In this document: positions 37,901 through 48,297 of the stretch, piece after piece
Position numbering within the stretch: position 1 is the stretch's first letter
Layout: every line of letters begins with the position of its first letter
DNA from: Candidatus Latescibacterota bacterium
GTDB lineage: Bacteria; Latescibacterota; UBA2968
DNA: 64,000 bases
Assembly: GCA_022823725.1 (NCBI GenBank)
Contig: JAJEHL010000007.1
Coordinates: 24,434-88,433, forward strand
Direction: 5' to 3'
Notes under the pieces: generated by a model
Seen by the model: the letters and a program-made list of their open reading frames with translations, nothing else
What the model was told of the DNA's origin: nothing
Database searches by the model: none
Position numbers and translations under genes: made by a program

Positions 37901-39049
37901 TTCTTCGAGTCGCCGAATAATAAATGGCTTGAATAACTCCAGAGCCATATGTTTGGGTAGGCCGCATTGATAAAGCCTCAAATGAGGATCGACCACAATC
38001 ACAGAACGGCCCGAATAATCGACGCGTTTACCCAAAAGATTCTGTCGGAATCGGCCTTGTTTACCCTTGAGCAGATCGGAAAGCGACTTGAGGGAACGGT
38101 TCCCATCACCGCGAACAGCACGGGACCGACGTCCATTGTCAAACAGAGCATCTACAGCCTCTTGAAGCATGCGTTTTTCATTGCGTAAAATGACTTCGGG
38201 CGCTTTGATTTCAATCAGTTTTTTTAGCCGATTATTTCTATTGATCACGCGGCGGTATAAATCATTGAGGTCCGAGGTTGCAAATCGCCCTCCCTCTAAG
38301 GGTACAAGAGGACGCAAGTCGGGCGGGATGACGGGAATCACATCTAGAATCATCCAATCGGGCTGATTGTCCGATTGACGGAAAGCCTCAACGACCTTGA
38401 GGCGTTTGAGCGCCTCCTGTTTGCGTTGCACTGAAGTCTCGAAACGAGCTTGCGTTCGCAGTTCTGCAGACAAATCTTCAATATCGATATCAGACAGCAG
38501 TTTTTTGATCGCACCAGCCCCCATATCCACATCAAACGAATACCCCTCGTCTTCTAGTTCTATCACTTCATCTTCTGTCAGCAAATCTTTGGATTTGAGA
38601 TCGGGCGCGTCGCCAGGATCAAGCACCACATACGATTCGTAGTAAATGATCCGCTCGAGATTGCGAACGGAAAGATTGAGCAAATATCCCATTCGAGATG
38701 GCAGAGACTTAAAAAACCAGATATGTGTCACCGGAACCGCCAATTCGATATGCCCCAGCCGTTCTCGTCTGACTTTCGATTGGGTCACTTCTACCCCACA
38801 CCGATCACACACCACCCCCCGATATCGAATGCGCTTGTATTTACCACAATGGCACTCCCAGTCTTTAACAGGTCCAAAAATGCATTCGCAAAATAGACCA
38901 TCGCGCTCGGGCTTAAAAGACCGATAATTGATGGTTTCCGGTTTGGTGACCTCGCCCCGGGACCACCCTCGGATGGTCTCTGGCGAAGCCAGTTGAATGC
39001 GAATCGAATTAAAATCTAAGGGTTGATTGGCAAAATTGGCGTCGGCCAC
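34958..39049 (-). CDS. rpoC: RNA polymerase beta' subunit, GTG start
   Basis: 1363 residues. The N-terminal zinc finger [20 protein letters not shown]...CDRCGVEV, the catalytic [12 protein letters not shown] with three Asp that bind Mg2+, the bridge and trigger-loop regions and the second zinc site ([13 protein letters not shown]) are all present. The start is GTG with AAGGGGG upstream. It follows rpoB by 30 bases. Confidence 0.98.
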   Translation of the reverse strand: MADANFANQPLDFNSIRIQLASPETIRGWSRGEVTKPETINYRSFKPERDGLFCECIFGPVKDWECHCGKYKRIRYRGVVCDRCGVEVTQSKVRRERLGHIELAVPVTHIWFFKSLPSRMGYLLNLSVRNLERIIYYESYVVLDPGDAPDLKSKDLLTEDEVIELEDEGYSFDVDMGAGAIKKLLSDIDIEDLSAELRTQARFETSVQRKQEALKRLKVVEAFRQSDNQPDWMILDVIPVIPPDLRPLVPLEGGRFATSDLNDLYRRVINRNNRLKKLIEIKAPEVILRNEKRMLQEAVDALFDNGRRSRAVRGDGNRSLKSLSDLLKGKQGRFRQNLLGKRVDYSGRSVIVVDPHLRLYQCGLPKHMALELFKPFIIRRLEEKGLVQTVKSAKKLVERERVEVWDILEEIIQDHCVLLNRAPTLHRLGIQAFLPVLVEGKAIRIHPLVCAAFNADFDGDQMAVHLPLSFEAQIEARVLMLSSNNLLKPADGSPVVVDKPQEIALGLYYLTKIVHGKEEDLKTFSSTGEARMAYDFERIGLHEAVRVRIDGKLLITTVGRVIFNEIIPETMPFVNELIDDKGIRKVSSEVHSRYGNRITTDFLDGLKKLGYDYATRSGISIAVSDVVVPPEKEELITGAMEEVEKIIEQHAIGAITEGERYNKVIDVWQHTTNHIAQAMIGAFEKAENGFNSIWIMKDSGARGNDDQIKQLGGMRGLMNKPQKKLTGAIGEIIETPIISSLKEGLTVLEYFISTHGSRKGLADTALKTAEAGYLTRRMVDVSQDVVISEANCGTILGIEMEALKEGEEVVESLSDRIVGRTVREDVEDPITGDRIVDSGVLLDEELADKIADAGIEGVFVRSVLTCETRRGVCMACYGRNPATGLPVDIGEAVGVIAAQSVGEPGTQLTLRTFHIGGTTNRIAEQAEIGAKRAGKVIFTHLESVQRDENSWVVVGRNGEIEVQDDQGRVRGGHYHVPHGAVLRVREGQDVEEDQALYEWDPYNNVIVSPKAGRVQFVDLVEGMTYREEIDETTSIAGLVVIEHRDRTLSPHILVVDEDGEELGHYIIPLGARLVVRDGDRVEAGDTLAKISRERSKTRDITGGLPRVAELFEARRPKEASVVTEINGSVRFGGMVRGSRVVLVTADEGEEKKYTIPYGRHLRVQEGDHVTAGDRLSEGSVNPHDILAILGDRKVQEYLLDEIQQVYRLQGVKINDKHIETIVRQMLQKVQVTDPGDTNFLEDELVDRFRFLEENEKVIAEGGDPATNNPVLLGITRASLLTESFISAASFQETTRVLTEAAVQGKVDALLGLKENVIIGHLIPAGTGALKYRDLDTDVVEESQVFEALAEESTESVGLPPINA

Positions 39050-39079
39050 GAGAGAACCCCCTTTTCAAATCTTATGTCG

Positions 39080-42000
39080 TTAGTCTATCTGCGCGCTTTC
39101 GAGTACCACGTCCAAACACAGGCTTTGCAATTCTTTAACCAGAACATTAAATGATTCCGGCACACCGGGTTCGGGTGGATTTTCTCCCTTTACAATGGTC
39201 TCGTAAATTTTGGATCTGCCCGCCACATCGTCGGACTTGACAGTGAGCATCTCCTGTAACATGTGTGCAGCACCATAAGCTTCGAGCGCCCAAACTTCCA
39301 TTTCCCCAAAGCGCTGTCCACCAAATTGGGCTTTGCCGCCCAAAGGTTGCTGGGTGACCAGTGAATAGGGTCCAATCGAACGCGCGTGAATCTTATCACT
39401 GACCAGATGCGACAGTTTCAACATATAAATGATGCCGACCATCACTTCTTTATCAAATGGTTCCCCTGTTTTCCCATCGTAAAGGAATGTTTTTCCGTTT
39501 TCGGGCAAACCAGCTTCTCGCAGCATATCCTGGACATCGTCCATGCTCGCGCCATCAAACACAGGGGTCGCAAAGTGGAGGTCCAGTTTATGGGCTGCCC
39601 AACCTAAATGGGTTTCGAGGATTTGGCCGAGATTCATGCGAGAAGGTACACCGAGCGGATTCAAAACCAGGTCGATAGGTGTACCGTCGGGCAAATAGGG
39701 CATATCTTCTTCGGGCACGATAATCGAAATCACACCCTTATTGCCATGGCGACCAGCCATTTTATCCCCTACCATCAGCTTTCTTTTTCGAGCGACATAT
39801 ACCTTGACCAGTTGCACGATGCCCGGCGGGAGTTCATCTCCGCGTGCGATTTTTTCAAGCTCTCGCTCGAGTTCTTCTTCAGCCTGCTGCATCACGTAAG
39901 CGGCCAGTTCAATCAGTCGATCCACTTTTTGGGTTATCGCTGGACTATCGCACCAATCCCCGTCGGGTGTTACAGCGCCCAAGTCAAATTTTTCCAGCGA
40001 CTTTTCATTCAGCGCTGTGCCAGCCTTTACAACCACCTCGCCGTCTTCATCGCGCAGGGTATTGACTTTGCGGTTTTTGAGAAGAGCCAAAACCTGCTGG
40101 TCGCGGCTTTGTTTTAATGACTCAATCTTGTCAGAAATGCGTTTTCTGGCAGCCTGGGTCTTTTCTTTGTCTTCATTTCGCGTTTTTTCATCGCGCTCTT
40201 TACGAGAAAAAACTTTGCGATCCATGACTACGCCATCCATTCCTGGGGGAGCTTTGAGCGATGCATCGCGCACATCGCCAGCCTTTTCGCCAAAAATCGC
40301 ACGCAACAAACGCTCTTCGGGCGACAATTCGGTTTCGCCCTTTGGGGTCACCTTCCCAACGAGAATATCACCCTGATTGACCTCTGCCCCCACGCGAATG
40401 ATGCCGTGTTCATCGAGATTGCGAACAGCCTGCTCACTCACGTTGGGAATTTCACGCGTAATTTCTTCTGTACCGCGTTTGGTATCGCGGACCTGGAGTT
40501 CAAATTCTTCAATGCTAATTGACGTGAAAATATCCTTTTTAATGAGCCGTTCAGAAACAATAATGGCATCTTCAAAGTTGTACCCATGCCACGACATAAA
40601 CGCCACGAGCACATTGGCACCCAGTGCGAGATCCCCTCTATCTGTGGCACAACCATCGGCTAATAACTGCCCCTTTTCAACTTTATCCCCTACCTGTACG
40701 GCTGGGCGCTGGTTGATACAAAAATCTTGATTGGATCGCTTGAATTTGGTCAGATCGTAAATGTCTTCATCAGACAGCGAAATGGTTTCAAGACTGCGGC
40801 TTTTTCTGCGCTTAACGACAATTTTATTGGCACTGACATACGTCACAACACCGGCGTTTTTCGCAATGATCACAGCTTTTGAATCAACGGCAACTTTGCG
40901 CTCGAGGCCCGTCCCAACACGCGGGGCGTCCGTAATTAGGAGAGGCACACCTTGCCGCTGCATATTGGACCCCATCAACGCGCGGTTGGCCTCATCGTGT
41001 TCGAGAAAAGGAATGAGTCCGGCGGCGGCACTCACAAGCTGGAAGGGTGAAACGTCCATATAGTCAATCACTTCGGGATCAACCACGGGAAAATCGCCTC
41101 GCCGTCTCGCCTGCACAACAGTATTTTGAAACTCGCCCCTATCATCAAGAGCCAGATTGGCCTGTGCAATAGTATGGCGATCTTCTTCATCGGCAGGCAA
41201 ATATGCAATATCCTGTGAAACTTTGCCATTTTTGACCTTCCGATAGGGCGTCTCGAGAAAGCCAAAGGGATTGACCTTGGCATACGTTGCCACAGACACA
41301 ATCAGGCCAATATTTGGGCCTTCTGGCGTTTCGATAGGACAAATGCGACCATAGTGCGTGTGATGCACATCACGCACCTCAAATCCCGCCCGATCGCGCG
41401 TTAATCCTCCAGGTCCCAATGCCGACAAACGACGTTTGTGGGTCAATTCGTCAAGCGGATTGATTTGCTGCAAAAACTGCGATAATTGGCTGCTGCCAAA
41501 AAAGGCCTGAACCACAGTAGATACGGTCCGCGCGTTGACCAGATCATGGGGAGTAAGTTGCTCAGAATCGCGCAAACTCATGCGTTCTCTAATCGTGCGC
41601 GCCATGCGTGCCAAACCAATACTAAATTGCTTGGAGAGCAGTTCGCCAACAGAGCGCACCCGCCGATTGCCCAAATGATCAATATCATCGGTAAACCCAT
41701 CCCCCATGGCCAGGATGAGCAGATAGCCAATGACGTTAATAAAGTCATCAAGACACAGCATGGTGAAATCAAGCGGAATATTATCGATCATATCCAAACG
41801 CTGGTTAATGCGATAGCGCCCGACAGTACCCAAATTATAACGTCGGGGACTAAAAAAATGTCGCTCGAGCAATCCGCGCGCAGTTTCAATATTGGGGGGA
41901 TCGCCAGGGCGCAGCAGGCTATAAATCCGCGCGAGTGCTTCTTCTTCGTTGTCACACGGATCTTTGTCCAGCGTATTGGTAATAATCCCGCCATCGTTTT

Positions 42001-42853
42001 CGGGATCGATATCCATCACAGTGATTTTGACGATCGCATTTTCATTAAGGGCTAAGAGATGTTCCTCCGTCAACGTGGTATATGCTTCGACAATCACTTC
42101 TCCCGTCTTTTTATTAACCACATCTTCTGTAACAATGCAATCGGCGAGTTCTTCAGTAACTTTGACTGTGGTATCACCGTGAAAAATGCCCAGAATTTCC
42201 TCGGACTTGTCAAACCCCAAAGCTCTCAACAAAGTCGTAACAGGCAATTTGCGTTTGCGGTCGATATGAACGTACATAATATCGTTGATATCGAGACTAA
42301 ATTCGAGCCAAGCTCCGTTGTCGGGAATGATTCTGGCTGAAAATAAACGCTTGCCATTAGGATGAATGGAGTCATCAAAAAATACGCCAGGAGAACGGTG
42401 TAATTGGCTGACGATCACACGCTCTGAACCATTGATGACAAATGTACCTTCATCGGTCATCAATGGCAATTCGCCTAAAAACACTGTCTGCTCGACGATA
42501 TCTTTAATGCGCAATTCGCTATTTCCCTGCTTTTCTCGGGAAACCAGACGAAGTGTCGAACGCAGGGGTACGGCATGAGTCGTACCGCGTTCGAGACATT
42601 CCTGTACATCGTATTTAGGAGTTCCAACGGAATAATCTACAAACTCTAAAGAATAGAGATTGTGGGCGTCTGTGATCGGGAAGATACCCTGGAAGACTGC
42701 CTGTAGCCCTTGCTTTTCGCGTGCTACAGGCGGTGTATCCTTCTGTAAAAACCAGTCATAAGAATCGAGCTGGATATCCAGCAGATTCGGCATTTCGATT
42801 GCAGACGTGAGAGTTCCATACGATTTCCGGTCAATAAATCCTCTATCTGCCAA
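39080..42853 (-). CDS. rpoB: RNA polymerase beta subunit, TTG start
   Basis: 1257 residues. [68 protein letters not shown] rifampicin region is intact (key part [11 protein letters not shown] and [13 protein letters not shown]), and [13 protein letters not shown] near the C-terminus is the catalytic-centre segment. Start codon TTG, nine bases from AGGAG. It is preceded by rplL at 73 bases with no recognised terminator. Confidence 0.98.
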   Translation of the reverse strand: MADRGFIDRKSYGTLTSAIEMPNLLDIQLDSYDWFLQKDTPPVAREKQGLQAVFQGIFPITDAHNLYSLEFVDYSVGTPKYDVQECLERGTTHAVPLRSTLRLVSREKQGNSELRIKDIVEQTVFLGELPLMTDEGTFVINGSERVIVSQLHRSPGVFFDDSIHPNGKRLFSARIIPDNGAWLEFSLDINDIMYVHIDRKRKLPVTTLLRALGFDKSEEILGIFHGDTTVKVTEELADCIVTEDVVNKKTGEVIVEAYTTLTEEHLLALNENAIVKITVMDIDPENDGGIITNTLDKDPCDNEEEALARIYSLLRPGDPPNIETARGLLERHFFSPRRYNLGTVGRYRINQRLDMIDNIPLDFTMLCLDDFINVIGYLLILAMGDGFTDDIDHLGNRRVRSVGELLSKQFSIGLARMARTIRERMSLRDSEQLTPHDLVNARTVSTVVQAFFGSSQLSQFLQQINPLDELTHKRRLSALGPGGLTRDRAGFEVRDVHHTHYGRICPIETPEGPNIGLIVSVATYAKVNPFGFLETPYRKVKNGKVSQDIAYLPADEEDRHTIAQANLALDDRGEFQNTVVQARRRGDFPVVDPEVIDYMDVSPFQLVSAAAGLIPFLEHDEANRALMGSNMQRQGVPLLITDAPRVGTGLERKVAVDSKAVIIAKNAGVVTYVSANKIVVKRRKSRSLETISLSDEDIYDLTKFKRSNQDFCINQRPAVQVGDKVEKGQLLADGCATDRGDLALGANVLVAFMSWHGYNFEDAIIVSERLIKKDIFTSISIEEFELQVRDTKRGTEEITREIPNVSEQAVRNLDEHGIIRVGAEVNQGDILVGKVTPKGETELSPEERLLRAIFGEKAGDVRDASLKAPPGMDGVVMDRKVFSRKERDEKTRNEDKEKTQAARKRISDKIESLKQSRDQQVLALLKNRKVNTLRDEDGEVVVKAGTALNEKSLEKFDLGAVTPDGDWCDSPAITQKVDRLIELAAYVMQQAEEELERELEKIARGDELPPGIVQLVKVYVARKRKLMVGDKMAGRHGNKGVISIIVPEEDMPYLPDGTPIDLVLNPLGVPSRMNLGQILETHLGWAAHKLDLHFATPVFDGASMDDVQDMLREAGLPENGKTFLYDGKTGEPFDKEVMVGIIYMLKLSHLVSDKIHARSIGPYSLVTQQPLGGKAQFGGQRFGEMEVWALEAYGAAHMLQEMLTVKSDDVAGRSKIYETIVKGENPPEPGVPESFNVLVKELQSLCLDVVLESAQID

Positions 42854-42926
42854 GGGCTCACGCTCCTGTGCTGGAAGGCTAACGGTCAGTTACGGATTTG
42901 TATTGCTGCACAAACTTACGACAATC

Positions 42927-43298
42927 CTACTTGAGTTCCACCACCGCACCGGCTTCTTCCAGTTCTGCCTTGATCTGTTCGGCTTCTTCTTTTTCCACGC
43001 CTTCTCTTACGGTATTGGGAGCTCCATCAACCAGAGCTTTGGCTTCTTTAAGGCCCAATGAGGTAAGACCGCGCACAACCTTGATCACCTGGATTTTTTT
43101 ATCCCCAGGAGACGACAAAACCACATCGAATTCTGTCTGCTCTTCTGCAACAGGAGCAGCATCGCCACCGCCGCCGGGTGCTGCAACAACAGCTGCCTGT
43201 GCAGTCACACCAAACTTTTCCTCAAGAGCTTTGACCAATTCGGCCAACTCGAGCACTGAGAGTTTCTCAATTTCGCTAATAATGGATTCAACAGCCAT
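42927..43298 (-). CDS. rplL: Ribosomal protein bL12 (L7/L12)
   Basis: 123 residues. N-terminal dimerisation helix ([25 protein letters not shown]), a flexible Ala/Gly-rich hinge ([11 protein letters not shown]) and a C-terminal factor-binding domain ([21 protein letters not shown]). The ATG at 43298 is chosen because GGAGG is seven bases upstream; two earlier starts are too close to it. It forms the stalk that recruits translation GTPases. Confidence 0.97.
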   Translation of the reverse strand: MAVESIISEIEKLSVLELAELVKALEEKFGVTAQAAVVAAPGGGGDAAPVAEEQTEFDVVLSSPGDKKIQVIKVVRGLTSLGLKEAKALVDGAPNTVREGVEKEEAEQIKAELEEAGAVVELK

Positions 43299-43343
43299 GA
43301 ACATGCCTCCGTCCAACAGTGAATTGGGTGTGTAATAAGCGGT

Positions 43344-43877
43344 CTATTCGCCGCTTTCTTCATCTTTTTTTTCAGCAACAGCTTGAAGTGTACCAACGAG
43401 TTTTTGCAAAATACCATTCAGCGTAAAGGCGAGACCACTTATCGGACTTTGCATTGCAGATACCATCTGGCCCAGCAGAACATCGCGCGAAGGTATTTGG
43501 GCCAGCCTCTCTATCTGGTCTGCGACAAATATATCACCATCGATATACCCGGCTTTAATCGCGGGCTTGCCTTCGGTATCTTCAGCGAATTTGGACAGCA
43601 AACGGGCCGGTGCTACGGGGTCTTCATCGGCGCAAACAAGCCCAGTGGGACCGCGAAACACATCGTCGAGCCCCTCAACTCCGGCTTGTTTAAGTGCCAA
43701 TTTAGCCAACCGATTTTTTATTACGCGATAAGAAACCGATTCCTCGCGGAGTTGCTTTCGCAACAGGGTGAATGAAGGAACGTCTAACCCTGTAAAATCA
43801 GTTAAATATACCCCCTTAGCCCGTTTTAAGATATCTGTCAATTCTGCGACAGTAGCCTCTTTTTCAGCAGTTGGCAT
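43344..43877 (-). CDS. rplJ: Ribosomal protein uL10
   Basis: 177 residues. The stalk base that binds L11-region rRNA and carries L12 dimers on its C-terminal helix. Typical parts: [21 protein letters not shown] and [20 protein letters not shown] at 43877 with AAGGAAGG; only 17 bases separate it from rplA, so the long L10 leader RNA used for autoregulation elsewhere is not available as an independent leader. Confidence 0.96.
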   Translation of the reverse strand: MPTAEKEATVAELTDILKRAKGVYLTDFTGLDVPSFTLLRKQLREESVSYRVIKNRLAKLALKQAGVEGLDDVFRGPTGLVCADEDPVAPARLLSKFAEDTEGKPAIKAGYIDGDIFVADQIERLAQIPSRDVLLGQMVSAMQSPISGLAFTLNGILQKLVGTLQAVAEKKDEESGE

Positions 43878-43894
43878 TTCTGTACCTTCCTTAA

Positions 43895-44596
43895 TCAATT
43901 GGCCGCCAGCGCCGTGCGGTCCAGGCGAATGCCCGGCCCCATTGTAGTAGATAATGTGACCGAGCGCATGTATTGCCCTTTTGTAGCAGCTGGACGCGCT
44001 CTAATAATTGCATCGATCAACACCTGGGCATTTTCCCGAAGGCGCTGTGCATCAAAAGACGCTTTGCCCACAGGCGTATGCACATTGGCCGTTCTATCGA
44101 CTCGATATTCTACACGCCCCGCTTTGGCTTCCTGTACCGCACGCGCCGCATCGGGCGTCACTGTGCCACTCTTGGGATTGGGCATCAGACCTCGAGGTCC
44201 AAGAATGCGTCCCAATCGTCCGACCTGTCCCATCATGTCGGGCGTAGCAACAGCCACATCGAAATCTGTCCAGCCACCATTGATCTTTTCTACCAGGTCT
44301 TCGGCTCCTACAAAATCTGCCCCCGCCGCTTCGGCAGCAGTAGCAGGCTCCCCTTTGGCAAAAACTGCAACGCGTACGGATTTGCCCAGTCCGTGTGGCA
44401 AGACGACTGTACCGCGCACGAGTTGATCGGCTTGCCGAGGATCAATGCCCAGCCGAAACGAAATTTCAACCGTTTCGTCAAATTTCCGAGTGGGCATTTT
44501 TTTTAAGATGTCAATGGCGTCGGCCAGACCGTAATGCGTTTTGCGGTCAAAAAGCGCAGCCGCTTGTTTATAGCGTTTGGATTGCCCTCGTGCCAT
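43895..44596 (-). CDS. rplA: Ribosomal protein uL1
   Basis: 233 residues. [22 protein letters not shown] and the [19 protein letters not shown] motif are diagnostic. It forms the mobile stalk at the E site and represses its own operon in many bacteria. Lies 12 bases after rplK. Confidence 0.98.
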   Translation of the reverse strand: MARGQSKRYKQAAALFDRKTHYGLADAIDILKKMPTRKFDETVEISFRLGIDPRQADQLVRGTVVLPHGLGKSVRVAVFAKGEPATAAEAAGADFVGAEDLVEKINGGWTDFDVAVATPDMMGQVGRLGRILGPRGLMPNPKSGTVTPDAARAVQEAKAGRVEYRVDRTANVHTPVGKASFDAQRLRENAQVLIDAIIRARPAATKGQYMRSVTLSTTMGPGIRLDRTALAAN

Positions 44597-44608
44597 ACAT
44601 ACCTCCGG

Positions 44609-45034
44609 TCAATTGTTGACGGTCAGGCCCATACTGCGAGCCGTCCCTGCAATCATGCGCTTGGCAGCCTCGACGCTGGCCGCGTTGAGGTCTTGAACTT
44701 TCATTTCTGCAATTTCCTGTAGTTGGGCATCGGTCACGGACCCCACTTTGTCCCGGTTGGATTCCGGCGACCCTTTGGCAATCCCCGCCGCCCTTTTGAG
44801 CAACACGGATGCTGGTGGGCTTTTTAACTCAAAAGTAAAGCTCCTATCTGCATAAACCGTGATAATCGCGGGAATGATCAAACCCTGTTTGTCCTGAGTT
44901 TGTGCATTAAAAGCTTTGCAAAACTCCATAATATTGACGCCGTGCTGTCCCAAAGCTGGACCAACCGGTGGTGTGGGAGTCGCCTGCCCAGCGGGAATTT
45001 GCAACTTGATTGTCGTGAGAATTTTTCTCGCCAT
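44609..45034 (-). CDS. rplK: Ribosomal protein uL11
   Basis: 141 residues, the exact family length. The N-terminal [31 protein letters not shown] and the C-terminal rRNA-binding domain ([17 protein letters not shown]) are conserved. Part of the GTPase-associated centre. Confidence 0.98.
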   Translation of the reverse strand: MARKILTTIKLQIPAGQATPTPPVGPALGQHGVNIMEFCKAFNAQTQDKQGLIIPAIITVYADRSFTFELKSPPASVLLKRAAGIAKGSPESNRDKVGSVTDAQLQEIAEMKVQDLNAASVEAAKRMIAGTARSMGLTVNN

Positions 45035-45047
45035 TGGTGCCTCTCAA

Positions 45048-45584
45048 TTATCGCGCTTCGACAGCTTCTTCAACCTGCAAAACATCTAATTCTACGGGTG
45101 TATTGCGCCCAAAGATACTAACCATTACTTTGATCTTACTCTTCTCTGGATTGATATCGTCAACGAGGCCAATAAAATCACTGAAAGGCCCATCTATCAC
45201 CTTGACGCGATCACCTACTTGATAGGGAACATCAGAGGTTTCCTCGACCGGACGACGCTCAATTTGCCCCAAAATGCGGTTCACCTCTTCTTCGCGCAAG
45301 GGTTGTGGTCTTCTACCTGGACCGACAAAGCTCGTCACGCCCGGCACACTGGTGACAAAATAGAGGGCCTCTTTATCCATATCCAGTTCAACCAAAAGGT
45401 AACTGGGCAAAAATTTCTTGAGAGAGGTCGTTTTCCGTCCATCCTTCATCTCGACGACTTCTTCAGTTGGCACAATCACCCGACCAATTTTGTCGCCAAC
45501 ATCGATGTTTTCTTTGGCGGCCTCAATATAGCTCTTGACCTTATTTTCGTGCCCAGAATAAGTGTGGACAACGTACCATTTCAT
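45048..45584 (-). CDS. nusG: Transcription factor NusG
   Basis: 178 residues from ATG at 45584: MKWYVVHTYSGHENKVKSYIE opens the NGN domain, which binds the polymerase clamp; the KOW domain has YQVGDRVKVIDGPFSDFIG and interacts with S10/NusE or Rho. An upstream TTG is not preferred. Lies between secE and rplK as usual. Confidence 0.97.
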   Translation of the reverse strand: MKWYVVHTYSGHENKVKSYIEAAKENIDVGDKIGRVIVPTEEVVEMKDGRKTTSLKKFLPSYLLVELDMDKEALYFVTSVPGVTSFVGPGRRPQPLREEEVNRILGQIERRPVEETSDVPYQVGDRVKVIDGPFSDFIGLVDDINPEKSKIKVMVSIFGRNTPVELDVLQVEEAVEAR

Positions 45585-45614
45585 CAGTCGAAGACTCCCT
45601 GACAAAAAATCCCG

Positions 45615-45800
45615 TTAAATCAGGATAAACTCCATAATATTCGCCAAAAAAGTATCTACAATATAAATGAATCCAGCCAGTGCAAGTGACAATATAAGTA
45701 CTATTGTGGTCGATGATTTGAGTTCGTCACGAGTAGGCCAGGTGACCTTTCCCATTTCAACGCGCACTTCGCTGAGAAATTGATTGATTTTGCCAAACAT
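45615..45800 (-). CDS. secE: Preprotein translocase subunit SecE
   Basis: 61 residues, the short one-membrane-segment type. The conserved amphipathic part EVRVEMGKVTWPTRDELKSS is followed by one hydrophobic segment (VLILSLALAGFIYIV). It clamps SecY in the membrane. It begins 16 bases after tRNA-Trp. Confidence 0.97.
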   Translation of the reverse strand: MFGKINQFLSEVRVEMGKVTWPTRDELKSSTTIVLILSLALAGFIYIVDTFLANIMEFILI

Positions 45801-45816
45801 AAGAAAATAAAAAAAA

Positions 45817-45892
45817 TGGCAGGCCAGGCAGGACTTGAACCCGCAACCGTCGGTTTTGGAGACCGATGCTCTACCAGTTGAGCTACTGACCT
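45817..45892 (-). tRNA. tRNA-Trp (CCA)
   Basis: Full cloverleaf: acceptor AGGTCAG/CTGGCCT, D-arm GCTCAACTGGTAGAGC, anticodon loop CTCCAAA (anticodon CCA), T-arm with TTCAAGT, encoded CCA end. It lies directly before secE. Confidence 0.97.
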
Positions 45893-45904
45893 ACCCAAAA
45901 ACAA

Positions 45905-45980
<76 letters not shown>

Positions 45981-46005
45981 GTTGGGCAATCCCCACTTGA
46001 GATTT

Positions 46006-46082
46006 TGGAGCGGGAAACGGGACTCGAACCCGCGACCCTCAGCTTGGAAGGCTGACGCTCTGGCCAACTGAGCTATTCCCGC
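46006..46082 (-). tRNA. tRNA-Gly (TCC)
   Basis: Acceptor GCGGGAA/TTTCCCGC region, anticodon loop CTTCCAA (anticodon TCC), T-loop TTCGAGT and encoded CCA. Confidence 0.97.
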
Positions 46083-46094
46083 CCGACTGTGTAT

Positions 46095-46124
46095 AAAAAA
46101 CGACCCTTTTCTATAAAAGGGACC
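46095..46124 (-). terminator. Terminator-like hairpin between tRNA-Tyr and tRNA-Gly
   Basis: Minus strand CCCTTTT-ATAG-AAAAGGG followed by TCGTTTTTT. It lies after a promoter at 46158-46186 and 13 bases before tRNA-Gly, so it may end the tRNA-Tyr transcript, attenuate the downstream one, or both. Confidence 0.6.
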
Positions 46125-46157
46125 GGTATTGCCAAAAAAAGTTTTCCGAGAATTGAC

Positions 46158-46186
46158 AAGATATGAAAAAGGGAGTCTCAGGTCAA
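46158..46186 (-). promoter_or_regulatory. Promoter for tRNA-Gly/Thr/Trp-secE
   Basis: Minus strand TTGACC, 17-base spacer, TATCTT. It would give a start near 46151, before the hairpin at 46095-46124. Confidence 0.55.
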
Positions 46187-46299
46187 GGAGAATTTTGTAT
46201 AATTCAAACCTGTGGTAGATCAAAAAAGGTGAGTCGGTATCTTGTGTAATGCGAGCTTGGCACGTTCGCTTTGTTTTGGGGGGAAACAGTTGAAATTTT

Positions 46300-46385
46300 T
46301 GGTGGGGGGTGGCGGATTCGAACCACCGAAGGCATAAGCCAGCAGATTTACAGTCTGCCCCAGTTGGCCGCTTTGGTAACCCCCC
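46300..46385 (-). tRNA. tRNA-Tyr (GTA)
   Basis: 86 bases with the long variable arm of tRNA-Tyr; acceptor GGGGGGT/ACCCCCC, anticodon loop CTGTAAA (anticodon GTA), T-loop TTCGAAT, encoded CCA. First gene of the tRNA-secE cluster. Confidence 0.97.
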
Positions 46386-46403
46386 AAATTGTACAGGCTT
46401 TGA

Positions 46404-46432
46404 AAAATACCAGAAGATATTTCGATAGTCAA
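46404..46432 (-). promoter_or_regulatory. Promoter of tRNA-Tyr
   Basis: Minus strand TTGACT, 17-base spacer, TATTTT, about 20 bases before the tRNA. It is divergent from the promoter at 46462-46490. Confidence 0.7.
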
Positions 46433-46461
46433 GACCAAAATCGCTCATCGACAATTGCAGA

Positions 46462-46490
46462 TTGACAAACCTGCCTACCTTTGCTATTTT
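46462..46490 (+). promoter_or_regulatory. Promoter of the sugar isomerase-like gene
   Basis: TTGACA, 17-base spacer, TATTTT, 59 bases before the start codon. Same boxes as at 2666-2694 and 16385-16413. Confidence 0.7.
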
Positions 46491-46548
46491 CCGAGTTCAA
46501 TTTTCCGCAGTTAATCTTCTATCAGATGCCTGGTGTGAAAGGAGCAAA

Positions 46549-47463
46549 ATGACCGACCCTATTCAAAATTATGCGCGTATTGGTATTGTTCACTTTATGG
46601 CCTATAAAGCTTGCATTGGCGGCGAAGGCCCCATTTTGGAAACCCTGGAAAAAATCGCCCTTGACCCGTATTTCCAGGTCGTAGAAGTCACCCACATGAA
46701 AGACCCGCAAGTGCGCGCACAAGCACGCGACCTGCTCAGTGCTGCCCACATGGATGTGGCATTTGGCGCACAACCCATTCTACTGGGCAACCAGTTCAAT
46801 ATCAATGCCCCTGATGTCGCCCACCGCCAAAGTGCTGTTGACGCTGTCAAAGCGGGAATTGACCAGGCAGAAGAACTCGGTGCCCCAGGGTGTGCCCTGC
46901 TTTCAGGCGCAGATCCGGGTTCCGAAGCCCGCGAAGAAGGTCTCGACCTGCTGGTAGATTCACTGAGCCAACTCTGCGAGTATGCCGGCGAAAAGAATAT
47001 GGATATTGTACTTGAGACCTTTGACCGCGTACCGTATGGCAAAAATTGTATTGTGGGACCTAACGCCCTCGCCGTTGAAGTATCAAATCGTCTCAGACGT
47101 CAGTATCCCCACTTTGGCCTGATGCTCGATTTGAGCCATTTCCCACTTCAGGGTGAAAGCACGGCTTACGCCATCAACATCGCCCGGGATCACATCGTCC
47201 ACATGCACATTGGAAATTGCGTAATGTCCAACCCCAATCATCCGGCCTATGGCGATAATCATCCCCGCTTTGGCTGCGAAGATGGTGAAAACGACGTACC
47301 CGAAGTAGTGGAATGTCTCCGCGAACTGCTCAATATCGGTTATTTCGACCCCGATAAGCGCCCCATCTTGAGCTTTGAAGTCAGCCCGATGGAAGGAGAA
47401 TCCTCAGAAATCATTATTGCCAATGCCAAGCGCGTGCTCGACGAGGCCTGGGCGCAAGTCTAA
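46549..47463 (+). CDS. Sugar phosphate isomerase/epimerase family protein (TIM barrel)
   Basis: 304 residues of the AP endonuclease 2/xylose isomerase-like family, which use a metal-dependent TIM barrel to isomerise or epimerise sugars. Candidate metal-site strands: IVLETFDRVPYGKN (Glu), LMLDLSHFP (Asp, His), IVHMHIGNC (His) and ILSFEVSP (Glu). No signal peptide is seen, so it is cytoplasmic. The ATG has AAAGGAG five bases upstream. The gene has its own promoter and terminator and stands alone, so the substrate cannot be inferred from neighbours. Confidence 0.82.
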   Translation: MTDPIQNYARIGIVHFMAYKACIGGEGPILETLEKIALDPYFQVVEVTHMKDPQVRAQARDLLSAAHMDVAFGAQPILLGNQFNINAPDVAHRQSAVDAVKAGIDQAEELGAPGCALLSGADPGSEAREEGLDLLVDSLSQLCEYAGEKNMDIVLETFDRVPYGKNCIVGPNALAVEVSNRLRRQYPHFGLMLDLSHFPLQGESTAYAINIARDHIVHMHIGNCVMSNPNHPAYGDNHPRFGCEDGENDVPEVVECLRELLNIGYFDPDKRPILSFEVSPMEGESSEIIIANAKRVLDEAWAQV

Positions 47464-47483
47464 ACGCGCACTCAAACTAAAAA

Positions 47484-47524
47484 AGCCGGGCTTTCCCAAA
47501 AGAGAAGGTCCGGCTATTTTTTTT
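47484..47524 (+). terminator. Terminator of the sugar isomerase-like gene
   Basis: AGCCGG ... CCGGCT stem with a long loop, followed by eight T. It also separates this gene from the convergent DUF4013 gene. Confidence 0.8.
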
Positions 47525-47537
47525 AATCGCGAAATAC

Positions 47538-48296
47538 TCAATTCCAATATTCACTTTGTGCAGGAGGTCCAGACTTTAATGCCCTGTGAATCAACAGGCC
47601 CAAAACACGCGTAAAAACCACCAATAAAAAAAAATTAAACACCGAAGTCAGCACCAACCCCACCCATGCCAACTGTCCCAATATCAAACTGCCGAGCAGA
47701 GATATCCCGAACAGACCAAAACACGCTTGAATATAGTCTAATCGAACAATCTGGCGCAAATCCCTCCAAACAGGCCCCGGCTCAAATACCATCCACACAC
47801 GTCCCTTAGCGGCAAATCGCGCAAATACAACAGGAAAAAAACCGTAAAAAAAGATGATCATAAGTGTAACCAACAGCAACAGAGGCGCGGTTTCTTCTAC
47901 AGAACTCGGTATCAAACCCAATACCAGAATCACCATCGAAAAACTCGCAAATCCAATGACGCTATATCCCAGGACAATGAGGAACAACCAGAAGCCAGCT
48001 ACTCCGTAAGCCCACCAATTGCTCCACGAAGGCAAGCTCAGTGATTCAGTACCGTTGAGCGCATCGACAAAAATCCGGTATAAGTAACCCCAGGCAATAA
48101 ACAAAAGGCCAAAGGTTACAATCAACAACACGATCCCTATCTCAAGCCCGATTTGTCCAGTGAGAATCAGATTCAGCACCAGTGCGAGCAGCAAATTTAA
48201 TGCGCCGCCAGGGACAATTTTTTGCCACCATCCAGGCGTCTGAAACACAGTGCGGAGTGTATTAAATAAAATAATGCCAAACATAGTTTTCCACAT
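47538..48296 (-). CDS. DUF4013-type multi-pass membrane protein
   Basis: 252 residues with about six hydrophobic segments. The pattern WGYLYRIFVDALNGTESLSLPSW after the second segment is typical of DUF4013 proteins, whose function is unknown. The ATG at 48296 lies two bases after the stop of the trans-sulfuration gene; a longer frame would overlap that gene by 168 bases and has a polar N-terminus unlike the family. Co-transcription with the upstream PLP enzyme is likely from the spacing, but a functional link is not evident. Confidence 0.72.
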   Translation of the reverse strand: MWKTMFGIILFNTLRTVFQTPGWWQKIVPGGALNLLLALVLNLILTGQIGLEIGIVLLIVTFGLLFIAWGYLYRIFVDALNGTESLSLPSWSNWWAYGVAGFWLFLIVLGYSVIGFASFSMVILVLGLIPSSVEETAPLLLLVTLMIIFFYGFFPVVFARFAAKGRVWMVFEPGPVWRDLRQIVRLDYIQACFGLFGISLLGSLILGQLAWVGLVLTSVFNFFLLVVFTRVLGLLIHRALKSGPPAQSEYWN

Positions 48297-48297
48297 G

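Noticed and set aside
42854..42926. Promoter or attenuator between rplL and rpoB
   Set aside because: Only a weak TTGTCG-N16-TACAAA and no hairpin with a T-run could be found.
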